From positions 1 through 64,000 of the forward strand of contig JASANG010004111.1 in NCBI GenBank assembly GCA_030248215.1: a stretch of 64,000 nt of DNA, written 5' to 3'. This stretch comes from Enoplolaimus lenunculus (taxonomy: Eukaryota > Nematoda > Enoplea > Enoplida > Thoracostomopsidae). The position numbers were made by a program, and so were the translations under genes. Below the pieces are notes generated by a model that was not told where the DNA came from, made no database searches, and was given only the letters and a program-made list of their open reading frames with translations. Positions within the stretch are counted from its first letter, which is position 1. Each line of letters begins with the position of its first letter. Below are positions 1 through 12,626 of the stretch, in pieces.

Positions 1-3000
1 GCGTATACCATCACCACTCAGCTATAGGAGCTTGACGCTCGAGCCCGAGGGGGCTCTCACGTCTTGTGGTGATTTAGTACTATGTATACGTGTTGCAATT
101 GTTAAACACGGTGCGATATATACTATTTAACGTATATACACTGCGCTGAGTTGCCTACAGGCAACTCAATGTGAGAAGGGGTTATAGATAGTAAACTGAA
201 AATTTTTCGCTTAACCCTTTCTCACATGAATATTTTCTATTTTCCGTTAGACCTACTTTTATGCTAGGATTCGAACTCCAGTGATTGGAGTGGGAGGCGT
301 ATACCATCACCACTCAGCTATAGGAGCTTGACGCTCGAGCCCGAGGGGGCTCTCACGTCTTGTGGTGATTTAGTACTATGTATACGTGTTGCAATTGTTA
401 AACACGGTGCGATATATACTATTTAACGTATATACACTGCGCTGAGTTGCCTACAGGCAACTCAATGTGAGAAGGGGTTATAGATAGTAAACTGAAAATT
501 TTTCGCTTAACCCTTTCTCACATGAATATTTTCTATTTTCCGTTAGACCTACTTTTATGCTAGGATTCGAACTCCAGTGATTGGAGTGGGAGGCGTATAC
601 CATCACCACTCAGCTATAGGAGCTTGACGCTCGAGCCCGAGGGGGCTCTCACGTCTTGTGGTGATTTAGTACTATGTATACGTGTTGCAATTGTTAAACA
701 CGGTGCGATATATACTATTTAACGTATATACACTGCGCTGAGTTGCCTACAGGCAACTCAATGTGAGAAGGGGTTATAGATAGTAAACTGAAAATTTTTC
801 GCTTAACCCTTTCTCACATGAATATTTTCTATTTTCCGTTAGACCTACTTTTATGCTAGGATTCGAACTCCAGTGATTGGAGTGGGAGGCGTATACCATC
901 ACCACTCAGCTATAGGAGCTTGACGCTCGAGCCCGAGGGGGCTCTCACGTCTTGTGGTGATTTAGTACTATGTATACGTGTTGCAATTGTTAAACACGGT
1001 GCGATATATACTATTTAACGTATATACACTGCGCTGAGTTGCCTACAGGCAACTCAATGTGAGAAGGGGTTATAGATAGTAAACTGAAAATTTTTCGCTT
1101 AACCCTTTCTCACATGAATATTTTCTATTTTCCGTTAGACCTACTTTTATGCTAGGATTCGAACTCCAGTGATTGGAGTGGGAGGCGTATACCATCACCA
1201 CTCAGCTATAGGAGCTTGACGCTCGAGCCCGAGGGGGCTCTCACGTCTTGTGGTGATTTAGTACTATGTATACGTGTTGCAATTGTTAAACACGGTGCGA
1301 TATATACTATTTAACGTATATACACTGCGCTGAGTTGCCTACAGGCAACTCAATGTGAGAAGGGGTTATAGATAGTAAACTGAAAATTTTTCGCTTAACC
1401 CTTTCTCACATGAATATTTTCTATTTTCCGTTAGACCTACTTTTATGCTAGGATTCGAACTCCAGTGATTGGAGTGGGAGGCGTATACCATCACCACTCA
1501 GCTATAGGAGCTTGACGCTCGAGCCCGAGGGGGCTCTCACGTCTTGTGGTGATTTAGTACTATGTATACGTGTTGCAATTGTTAAACACGGTGCGATATA
1601 TACTATTTAACGTATATACACTGCGCTGAGTTGCCTACAGGCAACTCAATGTGAGAAGGGGTTATAGATAGTAAACTGAAAATTTTTCGCTTAACCCTTT
1701 CTCACATGAATATTTTCTATTTTCCGTTAGACCTACTTTTATGCTAGGATTCGAACTCCAGTGATTGGAGTGGGAGGCGTATACCATCACCACTCAGCTA
1801 TAGGAGCTTGACGCTCGAGCCCGAGGGGGCTCTCACGTCTTGTGGTGATTTAGTACTATGTATACGTGTTGCAATTGTTAAACACGGTGCGATATATACT
1901 ATTTAACGTATATACACTGCGCTGAGTTGCCTACAGGCAACTCAATGTGAGAAGGGGTTATAGATAGTAAACTGAAAATTTTTCGCTTAACCCTTTCTCA
2001 CATGAATATTTTCTATTTTCCGTTAGACCTACTTTTATGCTAGGATTCGAACTCCAGTGATTGGAGTGGGAGGCGTATACCATCACCACTCAGCTATAGG
2101 AGCTTGACGCTCGAGCCCGAGGGGGCTCTCACGTCTTGTGGTGATTTAGTACTATGTATACGTGTTGCAATTGTTAAACACGGTGCGATATATACTATTT
2201 AACGTATATACACTGCGCTGAGTTGCCTACAGGCAACTCAATGTGAGAAGGGGTTATAGATAGTAAACTGAAAATTTTTCGCTTAACCCTTTCTCACATG
2301 AATATTTTCTATTTTCCGTTAGACCTACTTTTATGCTAGGATTCGAACTCCAGTGATTGGAGTGGGAGGCGTATACCATCACCACTCAGCTATAGGAGCT
2401 TGACGCTCGAGCCCGAGGGGGCTCTCACGTCTTGTGGTGATTTAGTACTATGTATACGTGTTGCAATTGTTAAACACGGTGCGATATATACTATTTAACG
2501 TATATACACTGCGCTGAGTTGCCTACAGGCAACTCAATGTGAGAAGGGGTTATAGATAGTAAACTGAAAATTTTTCGCTTAACCCTTTCTCACATGAATA
2601 TTTTCTATTTTCCGTTAGACCTACTTTTATGCTAGGATTCGAACTCCAGTGATTGGAGTGGGAGGCGTATACCATCACCACTCAGCTATAGGAGCTTGAC
2701 GCTCGAGCCCGAGGGGGCTCTCACGTCTTGTGGTGATTTAGTACTATGTATACGTGTTGCAATTGTTAAACACGGTGCGATATATACTATTTAACGTATA
2801 TACACTGCGCTGAGTTGCCTACAGGCAACTCAATGTGAGAAGGGGTTATAGATAGTAAACTGAAAATTTTTCGCTTAACCCTTTCTCACATGAATATTTT
2901 CTATTTTCCGTTAGACCTACTTTTATGCTAGGATTCGAACTCCAGTGATTGGAGTGGGAGGCGTATACCATCACCACTCAGCTATAGGAGCTTGACGCTC

Positions 3001-6000
3001 GAGCCCGAGGGGGCTCTCACGTCTTGTGGTGATTTAGTACTATGTATACGTGTTGCAATTGTTAAACACGGTGCGATATATACTATTTAACGTATATACA
3101 CTGCGCTGAGTTGCCTACAGGCAACTCAATGTGAGAAGGGGTTATAGATAGTAAACTGAAAATTTTTCGCTTAACCCTTTCTCACATGAATATTTTCTAT
3201 TTTCCGTTAGACCTACTTTTATGCTAGGATTCGAACTCCAGTGATTGGAGTGGGAGGCGTATACCATCACCACTCAGCTATAGGAGCTTGACGCTCGAGC
3301 CCGAGGGGGCTCTCACGTCTTGTGGTGATTTAGTACTATGTATACGTGTTGCAATTGTTAAACACGGTGCGATATATACTATTTAACGTATATACACTGC
3401 GCTGAGTTGCCTACAGGCAACTCAATGTGAGAAGGGGTTATAGATAGTAAACTGAAAATTTTTCGCTTAACCCTTTCTCACATGAATATTTTCTATTTTC
3501 CGTTAGACCTACTTTTATGCTAGGATTCGAACTCCAGTGATTGGAGTGGGAGGCGTATACCATCACCACTCAGCTATAGGAGCTTGACGCTCGAGCCCGA
3601 GGGGGCTCTCACGTCTTGTGGTGATTTAGTACTATGTATACGTGTTGCAATTGTTAAACACGGTGCGATATATACTATTTAACGTATATACACTGCGCTG
3701 AGTTGCCTACAGGCAACTCAATGTGAGAAGGGGTTATAGATAGTAAACTGAAAATTTTTCGCTTAACCCTTTCTCACATGAATATTTTCTATTTTCCGTT
3801 AGACCTACTTTTATGCTAGGATTCGAACTCCAGTGATTGGAGTGGGAGGCGTATACCATCACCACTCAGCTATAGGAGCTTGACGCTCGAGCCCGAGGGG
3901 GCTCTCACGTCTTGTGGTGATTTAGTACTATGTATACGTGTTGCAATTGTTAAACACGGTGCGATATATACTATTTAACGTATATACACTGCGCTGAGTT
4001 GCCTACAGGCAACTCAATGTGAGAAGGGGTTATAGATAGTAAACTGAAAATTTTTCGCTTAACCCTTTCTCACATGAATATTTTCTATTTTCCGTTAGAC
4101 CTACTTTTATGCTAGGATTCGAACTCCAGTGATTGGAGTGGGAGGCGTATACCATCACCACTCAGCTATAGGAGCTTGACGCTCGAGCCCGAGGGGGCTC
4201 TCACGTCTTGTGGTGATTTAGTACTATGTATACGTGTTGCAATTGTTAAACACGGTGCGATATATACTATTTAACGTATATACACTGCGCTGAGTTGCCT
4301 ACAGGCAACTCAATGTGAGAAGGGGTTATAGATAGTAAACTGAAAATTTTTCGCTTAACCCTTTCTCACATGAATATTTTCTATTTTCCGTTAGACCTAC
4401 TTTTATGCTAGGATTCGAACTCCAGTGATTGGAGTGGGAGGCGTATACCATCACCACTCAGCTATAGGAGCTTGACGCTCGAGCCCGAGGGGGCTCTCAC
4501 GTCTTGTGGTGATTTAGTACTATGTATACGTGTTGCAATTGTTAAACACGGTGCGATATATACTATTTAACGTATATACACTGCGCTGAGTTGCCTACAG
4601 GCAACTCAATGTGAGAAGGGGTTATAGATAGTAAACTGAAAATTTTTCGCTTAACCCTTTCTCACATGAATATTTTCTATTTTCCGTTAGACCTACTTTT
4701 ATGCTAGGATTCGAACTCCAGTGATTGGAGTGGGAGGCGTATACCATCACCACTCAGCTATAGGAGCTTGACGCTCGAGCCCGAGGGGGCTCTCACGTCT
4801 TGTGGTGATTTAGTACTATGTATACGTGTTGCAATTGTTAAACACGGTGCGATATATACTATTTAACGTATATACACTGCGCTGAGTTGCCTACAGGCAA
4901 CTCAATGTGAGAAGGGGTTATAGATAGTAAACTGAAAATTTTTCGCTTAACCCTTTCTCACATGAATATTTTCTATTTTCCGTTAGACCTACTTTTATGC
5001 TAGGATTCGAACTCCAGTGATTGGAGTGGGAGGCGTATACCATCACCACTCAGCTATAGGAGCTTGACGCTCGAGCCCGAGGGGGCTCTCACGTCTTGTG
5101 GTGATTTAGTACTATGTATACGTGTTGCAATTGTTAAACACGGTGCGATATATACTATTTAACGTATATACACTGCGCTGAGTTGCCTACAGGCAACTCA
5201 ATGTGAGAAGGGGTTATAGATAGTAAACTGAAAATTTTTCGCTTAACCCTTTCTCACATGAATATTTTCTATTTTCCGTTAGACCTACTTTTATGCTAGG
5301 ATTCGAACTCCAGTGATTGGAGTGGGAGGCGTATACCATCACCACTCAGCTATAGGAGCTTGACGCTCGAGCCCGAGGGGGCTCTCACGTCTTGTGGTGA
5401 TTTAGTACTATGTATACGTGTTGCAATTGTTAAACACGGTGCGATATATACTATTTAACGTATATACACTGCGCTGAGTTGCCTACAGGCAACTCAATGT
5501 GAGAAGGGGTTATAGATAGTAAACTGAAAATTTTTCGCTTAACCCTTTCTCACATGAATATTTTCTATTTTCCGTTAGACCTACTTTTATGCTAGGATTC
5601 GAACTCCAGTGATTGGAGTGGGAGGCGTATACCATCACCACTCAGCTATAGGAGCTTGACGCTCGAGCCCGAGGGGGCTCTCACGTCTTGTGGTGATTTA
5701 GTACTATGTATACGTGTTGCAATTGTTAAACACGGTGCGATATATACTATTTAACGTATATACACTGCGCTGAGTTGCCTACAGGCAACTCAATGTGAGA
5801 AGGGGTTATAGATAGTAAACTGAAAATTTTTCGCTTAACCCTTTCTCACATGAATATTTTCTATTTTCCGTTAGACCTACTTTTATGCTAGGATTCGAAC
5901 TCCAGTGATTGGAGTGGGAGGCGTATACCATCACCACTCAGCTATAGGAGCTTGACGCTCGAGCCCGAGGGGGCTCTCACGTCTTGTGGTGATTTAGTAC

Positions 6001-6559
6001 TATGTATACGTGTTGCAATTGTTAAACACGGTGCGATATATACTATTTAACGTATATACACTGCGCTGAGTTGCCTACAGGCAACTCAATGTGAGAAGGG
6101 GTTATAGATAGTAAACTGAAAATTTTTCGCTTAACCCTTTCTCACATGAATATTTTCTATTTTCCGTTAGACCTACTTTTATGCTAGGATTCGAACTCCA
6201 GTGATTGGAGTGGGAGGCGTATACCATCACCACTCAGCTATAGGAGCTTGACGCTCGAGCCCGAGGGGGCTCTCACGTCTTGTGGTGATTTAGTACTATG
6301 TATACGTGTTGCAATTGTTAAACACGGTGCGATATATACTATTTAACGTATATACACTGCGCTGAGTTGCCTACAGGCAACTCAATGTGAGAAGGGGTTA
6401 TAGATAGTAAACTGAAAATTTTTCGCTTAACCCTTTCTCACATGAATATTTTCTATTTTCCGTTAGACCTACTTTTATGCTAGGATTCGAACTCCAGTGA
6501 TTGGAGTGGGAGGCGTATACCATCACCACTCAGCTATAGGAGCTTGACGCTCGAGCCCG
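1..6559 (-). repeat. 296-bp tandem satellite with tRNA-like unit, 22 full copies plus a partial
   Basis: The same unit recurs at exactly 296-bp intervals (starts at 1, 297, 593 ... 6513), giving 22 full copies and a 47-bp partial copy. I see no differences between copies on inspection. Each unit holds a 270-bp core starting TTAACCCTTTCTCACAT and ending ATGTGAGAAGGGGTTA, plus a 26-bp spacer. On the minus strand the core has a Pol III A-box-like motif (TAGCTGAGTGG, plus-strand 310-320) and, about 30 nt on, a B-box-like motif (GGAGTTCGAATCC, 267-279), the spacing expected of a tRNA. The cloverleaf is poor, so this is tRNA-like and not a tRNA gene. The array begins before the window and ends abruptly inside a GAGTC-rich element at 6559/6560. 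No protein is encoded. Confidence 0.95.
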
Positions 6560-6631
6560 CTCTGAGTTTGTGCAGTCCGGAAAAGCCTATTTCGGAGAGA
6601 GTCAATTTGGCTCACCATTTTTTGCAGTGTA
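6560..6631. mobile_element. Truncated GAGTC-rich inverted-repeat element
   Basis: This is the right half of the family seen complete at 14049-14189 and 25971-26186. It contains the GTGCAGTCCGGAAAAGCC segment, a GAGAGTCAATTTGGCTC end and a terminal TTTTTTGCAGTGTA. The left half is missing because the 296-bp array abuts it directly, so the array boundary falls inside an old element. Confidence 0.75.
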
Positions 6632-8301
6632 GTTCATGAGTCCGCGTCATGATCAAACATATAATTGCTAGTATACGTCATTTACTATAGTGAACTAAGC
6701 TCATTTTAATTTCAGTCTTTTGAGCAATGGGTGGGTCGAGACCCTTGGACTTACACCTGCACACGTCACTGGTTTCAGTTCCTTGTTTCTTACGAAAATA
6801 TAAGCTTAAATTTGTGCTTGGGTTTTGCTCCAATTCGCTTTATTTGCGCACCTGAAGAACGTCGATCTTGTTTTGTTTTGGAAATCTTTTATAACACGCG
6901 CATGAAGTACAAAATTCGAACAAAACGCACTTGTTTTGGATTAAAACCTAAATTATATACTTAACACTGCCGTCTATAATGTGTCGCGAGCTCCCACAAA
7001 ACCAATGCGAGGGGTTCTCGCCGTCAAACTGGCCCCATTCCCTAGAATTCATTTAATGGCCTGTCTCACTTTGTGACCGACTCAAAATTAACTGTTGCGG
7101 TATGGCGTCGTTTTGTTCGTTTGAAAGCAAACGTAAGAACCGTCAAACTTGCAAACTAAACGAACAAGGAACAACACCAAATATATTTCGTGAAATTCAT
7201 ATTTGACGCAAAATATCATTAGTGTTAATAAAATTTTAGGATCTCTTGAGTGTGCGTATGGGGCCTCCCGTTTCGGTGATTTCAGGGCACTAAACATGAT
7301 GCTCATACTTGATAACGCAAATTTCTACGACAATTCCGAGCTCTCATGGTATACGCAACTGCTCACAATAGTGCAGTGTTTTAGTTGTGTTTCCTTCTTC
7401 AAAAAGCAATAATATTTATCAAACTGTTCGCGCGCAATTTTAAAGCTGCTATTGCTTCTCTAATGAAAAATACCACGCAATTACTTTAATAATAAACTGA
7501 TGGATAATCATCAATAAGTAAGATTGCCAGCGTGCGCAAACTTTGACCTTTCAAAATCGATATGTCGTCCGCCATTTAAAATGTTTTTTTATCGTCGTTC
7601 ATGGAAGTACAAAGATTGCGATTTAAAATGTCAAACAAATTTTAACAGCCATGCATGCCACCCGCCAAAATTTTCGACTGAGGCGTGGTGCGCAACTGCA
7701 TTCTAAAACGAAGAAAACTAAAATAAAAACTGTTTCTATAGGCAATGACCAACTATTTAATTTTTTTATTTTATTTACATAGCTACCTGCATAAAAATTA
7801 AATACGAATTTCAGATAGATGCAATTGCACCACCTTGCCCATATCTGTTTCCGACCCAGAGTATATATACTAAATGTTTTTTGTATATATGATATATACA
7901 TTTTTAATGATTTCGAGATCGAAGATGCCTCAAATTTATGTTTCATCCACCTACGCTTTTAAGGAGCTAGACTGCAAAGAGAAGTGAAAACATAAAACTG
8001 CGGAGATGATCAACAAATTTGGTCGCAGCCAGAGGTGAAACAAAAGTTGATATTAATAAATCTCTTAATTTTAACAATAATCTGTAGTGTTGTCAAAATA
8101 TTGTTTTTAAACTTCTTATTTCACAACTCGCCAGCTAAAACTTTTAAAATTGCACCAATATTACAAACAAAATTCAGTAAATATGACACAAGTAAAGAAA
8201 AATTTCTCAACAGGAATTGGCGATTTTTGGCCGAAACCGGAACCAAAGGCCGGCCTCCGGTCGTATATAGGTATGAAGAAGCATAATTTAAAAAGTTTCG
8301 T
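6632..8301. other. Gene-free AT-rich stretch
   Basis: Only short unsupported open frames occur here, for example 77 codons at 6731-6964 and 107 codons at 7623-7946 on the minus strand. None has recognisable domains or believable splice context. A TATATA-rich patch lies near 7860-7905. I recognise nothing else. Confidence 0.5.
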
Positions 8302-8503
8302 GGCCAATGTAAAGAACAGGGTCGGAACAGTATTATAAGCATATTCATAAATCTAAGCGTAAGCCTTAGTCTTAGCGTAAGAATGGGCATATTCCTAAGC
8401 CTAAGCTTAAGCCTAAGCCAAGCAAAAAATTAGTCTAAAGCTTAAGCTTATTCTATTGCAGTTCAACACAGAAGAACGTTCCGGCCCTGATCTTTACATG
8501 AGC
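8302..8503. mobile_element. TTAGGC-bearing inverted-repeat element, copy 1
   Basis: The left end (GGCCAATGTAAAGAACAGGG) and the reverse complement of the right end (GCTCATGTAAAGATCAGGGC) match at most positions, giving imperfect terminal inverted repeats. The interior is a degenerate run of CCTAAG/CTTAGG units, the TTAGGC hexamer on the other strand. No coding capacity is seen. The size (about 200 bp) and structure fit a non-autonomous DNA transposon (MITE). Copies 2 to 4 share ends and interior. Confidence 0.7.
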
Positions 8504-9011
8504 AAATGGCGTTAACTGTATGCATAAATACTCATTTGTTCTGTACTTGTTGTCTTAGTTGGCAATCGTTACTGTTATACCCGTGTTTACTGTTCAGAAG
8601 AGCGAATGCAATTGCCACAACTAAAAATATGTTTTAAATCTGTATTTATTTTTGGCTCTTTGGACCTGACTTTAACTGGAAACTCAAGTAATTCTCTGTC
8701 ATATATAGAAAATAATTTATAAATTGTACAAATTTATTGTGTTGAAAAATAAGATAAATTAAACTTTGTCTAGACTAATTTGCTCTGCTAAATAGTACCC
8801 GAGTATCGACTTAAACAGTCCATGTTCAGCCCCATCAATAGCATTACAACGTCGCGTTCAGAATATATTTTGAGGTATTGAGGAAAATTAATTGCCGCCG
8901 CAAAACCTCCACCCCCATAAAGACACTTTAATTTCATCTGAGGTCTGATTTCAAGGTCGTAGGTTCGCGCCAAGTAGCTCGTAGAGTTCTCGAGACTGAG
9001 GCATAAAAGAG
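8504..9011. other. Gene-free stretch
   Basis: AT-rich sequence between two small elements. I see no gene, repeat or regulatory signal that I can support. Confidence 0.4.
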
Positions 9012-9311
9012 TTTAAAGATAGTAAACCGAAAATTTTTCACTTAACCCTTTCTCACATGAATATTTTGTATTTCCCCTGAGACCTAGTTTTATGGTAGGA
9101 TTCGAACTCCAGTGACTGGAGTGGGAGGCGTATACCATCACCACTCAGCTATAGGAGCTTGACGCTCGAGCCCGAGGGGGCTCTCACGTCTTGTGGTGAT
9201 TTAGTACTATGTATACGTGTTGCAATTGTTAAACACGGTGTGATATACATTATTTAACGTATATACATTGCGCTGAGTTACCTACAGGCAACTCAATGTG
9301 AGAAGGGGTTA
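9012..9311 (-). mobile_element. Solo copy of the 296-bp satellite unit (long form)
   Basis: This copy matches the array unit over its whole length with scattered substitutions, including the 26-bp spacer (GATAGTAAACCG...) on the left of the TTAACCC end. The right end is GAGAAGGGGTTA. The tRNA-like A and B boxes are present on the minus strand. Carrying the spacer links it to the tandem unit and not to the short form at 31271. Confidence 0.85.
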
Positions 9312-9797
9312 TACAATCATTGCAATCGATGGTAAGAGATAACTTTCTCACAGCATAATGTATCTGGCAGAGATGAAATGATTGTCAATGTGTATCCCGT
9401 GACCGACCGTGGTAAGACTGTAGCCAAGGAGTGTGCAGGGGGACCCAGCTCTCCCCTGAAAAAATTTTGGCAACCCCTAGAAAATTTTCTATCTTGCTTA
9501 TAAGTCATTGAAAACCCTTGTATGCCCTTCCTGAAAAATTTAGCGACGTTGAAATTTTTAAGGTCCAAAGTTTTGCCAGGCAAGGGGCGAGCCCCCATGT
9601 GCCTTCATGGTGACCGGCCCGAATCTATTTCTAATATTAGCTATCAAGACCGAAAATCCCCAAAAACGAAATATGTGTCAGGTACATCACACCTTTGACT
9701 GCCACTCTGATCCCTCCTCATGTTATCGATTAAACTTTCCATCTATATTCCACGTTACTTTCAACCTGTTTGACTCTACTCTATGAGTAAGCTTTTA
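9312..9797. repeat. Gene-free stretch with a fragment of a dispersed CCCCTGAAAAAATTTT repeat
   Basis: Around 9440-9600 the sequence (CCCCTAGAAAATTTTCT ... ACCCTTGTATGC) resembles a stretch at about 38945-39050 inside the SLC9C gene, so it is a dispersed repeat of unknown class. The 93-codon minus-strand open frame across it has no recognisable domain and I do not call it a gene. Confidence 0.45.
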
Positions 9798-10200
9798 CTG
9801 TAGTGATCCGAATAACAGGGTGTGTGTTTATAATAAAAGGGGGTCCCTATTTTGAGTCCCAATCAATAGGAGTCTGGGTCCATGAAGGTCAGTTATTCCT
9901 AATTGTAGTGCATAAATTACTCCAGGACCAAATAAAATTGAGTTCGAAACTTTAAAGCGTACTTTAATTTTGAAAGTACATACCTAAGTATAACCTTGCA
10001 TGATCGCTCAAGCTATTGAGCAAGACAAATAAACGTTTAATTCAATTGATAATTGAAGTACCGGATATACATCAGTAACGAACGGTGACGGAGCGTGGAT
10101 TAAAAATAAATAACAGTCCGTAACCGAATAACAAGGGGGGGGGGGTTCCCTCTGGGGAGGCCAAATAAATATCAGTCCCCCTCTTATCGGGTCACTACAG
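9798..10200. mobile_element. CTGTAGTGA-ended MITE flanked by TA
   Basis: The left end reads CTGTAGTGATCCGAATAA. The right end reads CTTATCGGGTCACTACAG, its near-perfect inverse. TA sits immediately outside both ends, as expected for a Tc1/mariner-superfamily target duplication. It is about 400 bp long and has no transposase frame. The interior includes a poly-G run near 10136-10146 and a segment (TCAATAGGAGTCTG) shared with the copies at 14204 and 18605. Confidence 0.75.
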
Positions 10201-12429
10201 TATTTAATTATTAATCATAAATACAATCAAGCAGTGGCAATAGGATAAAAATACCTTATGGTATTTTTACCCTCTCAGTTTAAACTTACCATAAGATTAC
10301 CTGTACTTCACTAGATTTTTACACCGCGCACTGAAAATAACCATAAGGTATTTTTAGAGGTTCTATATATACTAAAAATTTAAGTGTCTATAATTTCTGA
10401 TAATCTCCCATATAATATAAAAAGAATTAATTGGTTGTGTAGACTCGTCTTTTACAAGAAAATCCATACACCAACACAACAGTCGAGTGAAACACACGAC
10501 TACGACTCGAAAACAGCGAACGCTAATTTACACCTTATTGTTTTTCTAAACTATCAATTCGTGGCAATTTGCCAGTTAGAGAATACTTTTCACTTCCATT
10601 ATTACTATAATTAACTGGTTGATCTAGGTATTGAACAGGTCAAGACGAAAGTCGCCCACGTTAGGTTATATTAATAACAAAGTTACGCCTGCGCTAAACA
10701 AATTATGTTCAGCTGCTGGTTTATAGATGGACCATGTTGTTCATATACAAATAGGTAGACAGCGAGCACGTAAACCATATCAAGGACGGATCCAGGGGGA
10801 TGAGGGATGCATGCCCCCCCCGACTGCCAAGTGTAAATTTTTTCTGAATTAAAATCAAACTTACAATGTAAATTTTTGTTCCGATATCTCTAGATTTCAC
10901 GGTTGTTTAGGGGTTTCGCCCCGAAACCCAGCACAACTAATTTTCTATGTGATCTGACCATTTTCTGAGCCACGGCGCGGTATGAGTTTAAATATATAAG
11001 CTTATATAAGGGGGGGGGTTCAGCAGAAACGTGTTCAATGGATCAGCCTACCGGCGTTCGCTGGTGACAGAAATTAAAAATCAGAAAAAATTTTGTGTTT
11101 AATGAGCGTATCTTCTCTACTTTGAGGTTCTTCTCATTAGCGATACAATCATACATGTATATATATGCATATGTATGAGTTATATATACCACAAACTCTC
11201 CATGATACAATGCTGAGAGAATTTTTATAAATAAGCAAAAAAATACCAGTCCAAGCTATGTAACAATTAGACCCGTGAAGCCGCGATAGTAATTAATGAA
11301 GGGTTTTCCGCACCTAAAGTCTTTGCATCGGATATTACTTAAGTTAAGTACCAGCTAAAACTACATCAACCGCAATGAAGTTTTTATTCTATAATTTTTA
11401 TTTAAGAAAATTTATATCACAACGCAAATGTTTTACCTAAATCCAATTCCAAAATATTATATAACAAGAGGACTGTAGGCGGCTAATGACCCACTAAACT
11501 AAAACTATTCGATTTGATTTGCAGTGTAAATCTCAAAATCCTGTTGATGTTCCGATGTCTTTTACAAGATACTACGTCACTGCCTACCTATTCCTACGTC
11601 CTAAAAGCCCTTCAATTTGTCACGCCAATCCTAACCTCGGCGTATTGAGTGTGAGTTTTGATGACTAAAAATTTTAAAACCGTGAGAAATTATATATCGC
11701 ATCTCGAAAAACAACTGGGAGCAAAGCAAAAACACTACTACTTTTTGCACGAACGCAATTAGTTTCTATATAACCCGTCCGACGCATCTTTATTGTTGTC
11801 AAATAAAATTGTGCATCTTGCGTACTAAGCCAGCCAACCAGGTTTTATATCAAGGCTTCCAACTGCGTAGAAGCAAATATAATTGTGTTCCAGATGGCGC
11901 CGTTCTCCGTGTCTTTCTATACGACATATAGAGGGCTAATTATCTTTCAGTATGTCGTCAATTTTTTCGCATAAACCGACACACACACTCACTCATATTT
12001 GTACACATATATCCACTGTTTTGCGTCAGCCCGCCCCGGCTAACAAAACATTTTTCAAAAGAAAAATCCGACAACATATTGAAGGATGGTTTCATTCATA
12101 AAACTACGTTTGAAGCAGCCTATAGGACCCGCACATAAAATTGAGTATCTTTGTTGTTGAAATATGGTACTATATTAGAGGGAGCAGGAACAAGAGATTT
12201 CCTAGGGGAATCCAATGAGTTTAAGCTATCAGAAGCACGGAGATAAATGTAAAAGTTTCAGAATTATAGAAATAATAGCGTTAGGCTTTTATTATTCAAA
12301 CGATGTCTAGTGACAGCATTCTCTCGAGCCATGTTTAATATTAATCTATGCTATAACTGTCGAGCGAATATTAATGGGCGGGTGCTGGGGCGTTGTAGAG
12401 TTCGCGAACAATTATTTGTATGAACTGTT
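10201..12429. other. Gene-free repeat-rich stretch
   Basis: It holds poly-G/poly-C runs near 10817 and 11011, a GGATCCAGGGGG motif near 10787 that looks like the end of an unclassified element, and a TATATGCATATG patch near 11160. I see no gene. The 76-codon frame at 10384-10614 is unsupported. Confidence 0.4.
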
Positions 12430-12626
12430 GGTCAATGTTACTTTAAGGCGTGTAAAAGTAGAGTAGACGTATTCCTAAGGCTAAGCCTAAGTCTAAGCGT
12501 TGCAAGAATGTGTTCCTAAACCTAAGCCTAATCCTAAGCCTAAGCAAAAAATGTAATCTAGAATCTAAACGTACTCTTTTACAGACCTAACAGAAACCTG
12601 AACACCCCTTAAAGTAAACATGGGCC
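12430..12626. mobile_element. TTAGGC-bearing inverted-repeat element, copy 2
   Basis: The ends GGTCAATGTTACTTTAAGG and the inverse of CCTTAAAGTAAACATGGGCC match well. The interior holds CCTAAGCCTAAG-type hexamers, then the AAAAAATGTAATCTAGAATC segment also seen in copy 3. Its end sequence is a variant of that in copies 1 and 4, suggesting a subfamily. Confidence 0.7.

Noticed and set aside
1-6559. Regular repeats suggestive of a CRISPR array
   Set aside because: The whole 296-bp unit repeats with no variable spacers, the DNA is eukaryotic and no cas-like genes are nearby.
1-6559. Array of functional tRNA genes
   Set aside because: A and B boxes are present at the right spacing, but acceptor and T stems do not pair convincingly, so I call it only tRNA-like.
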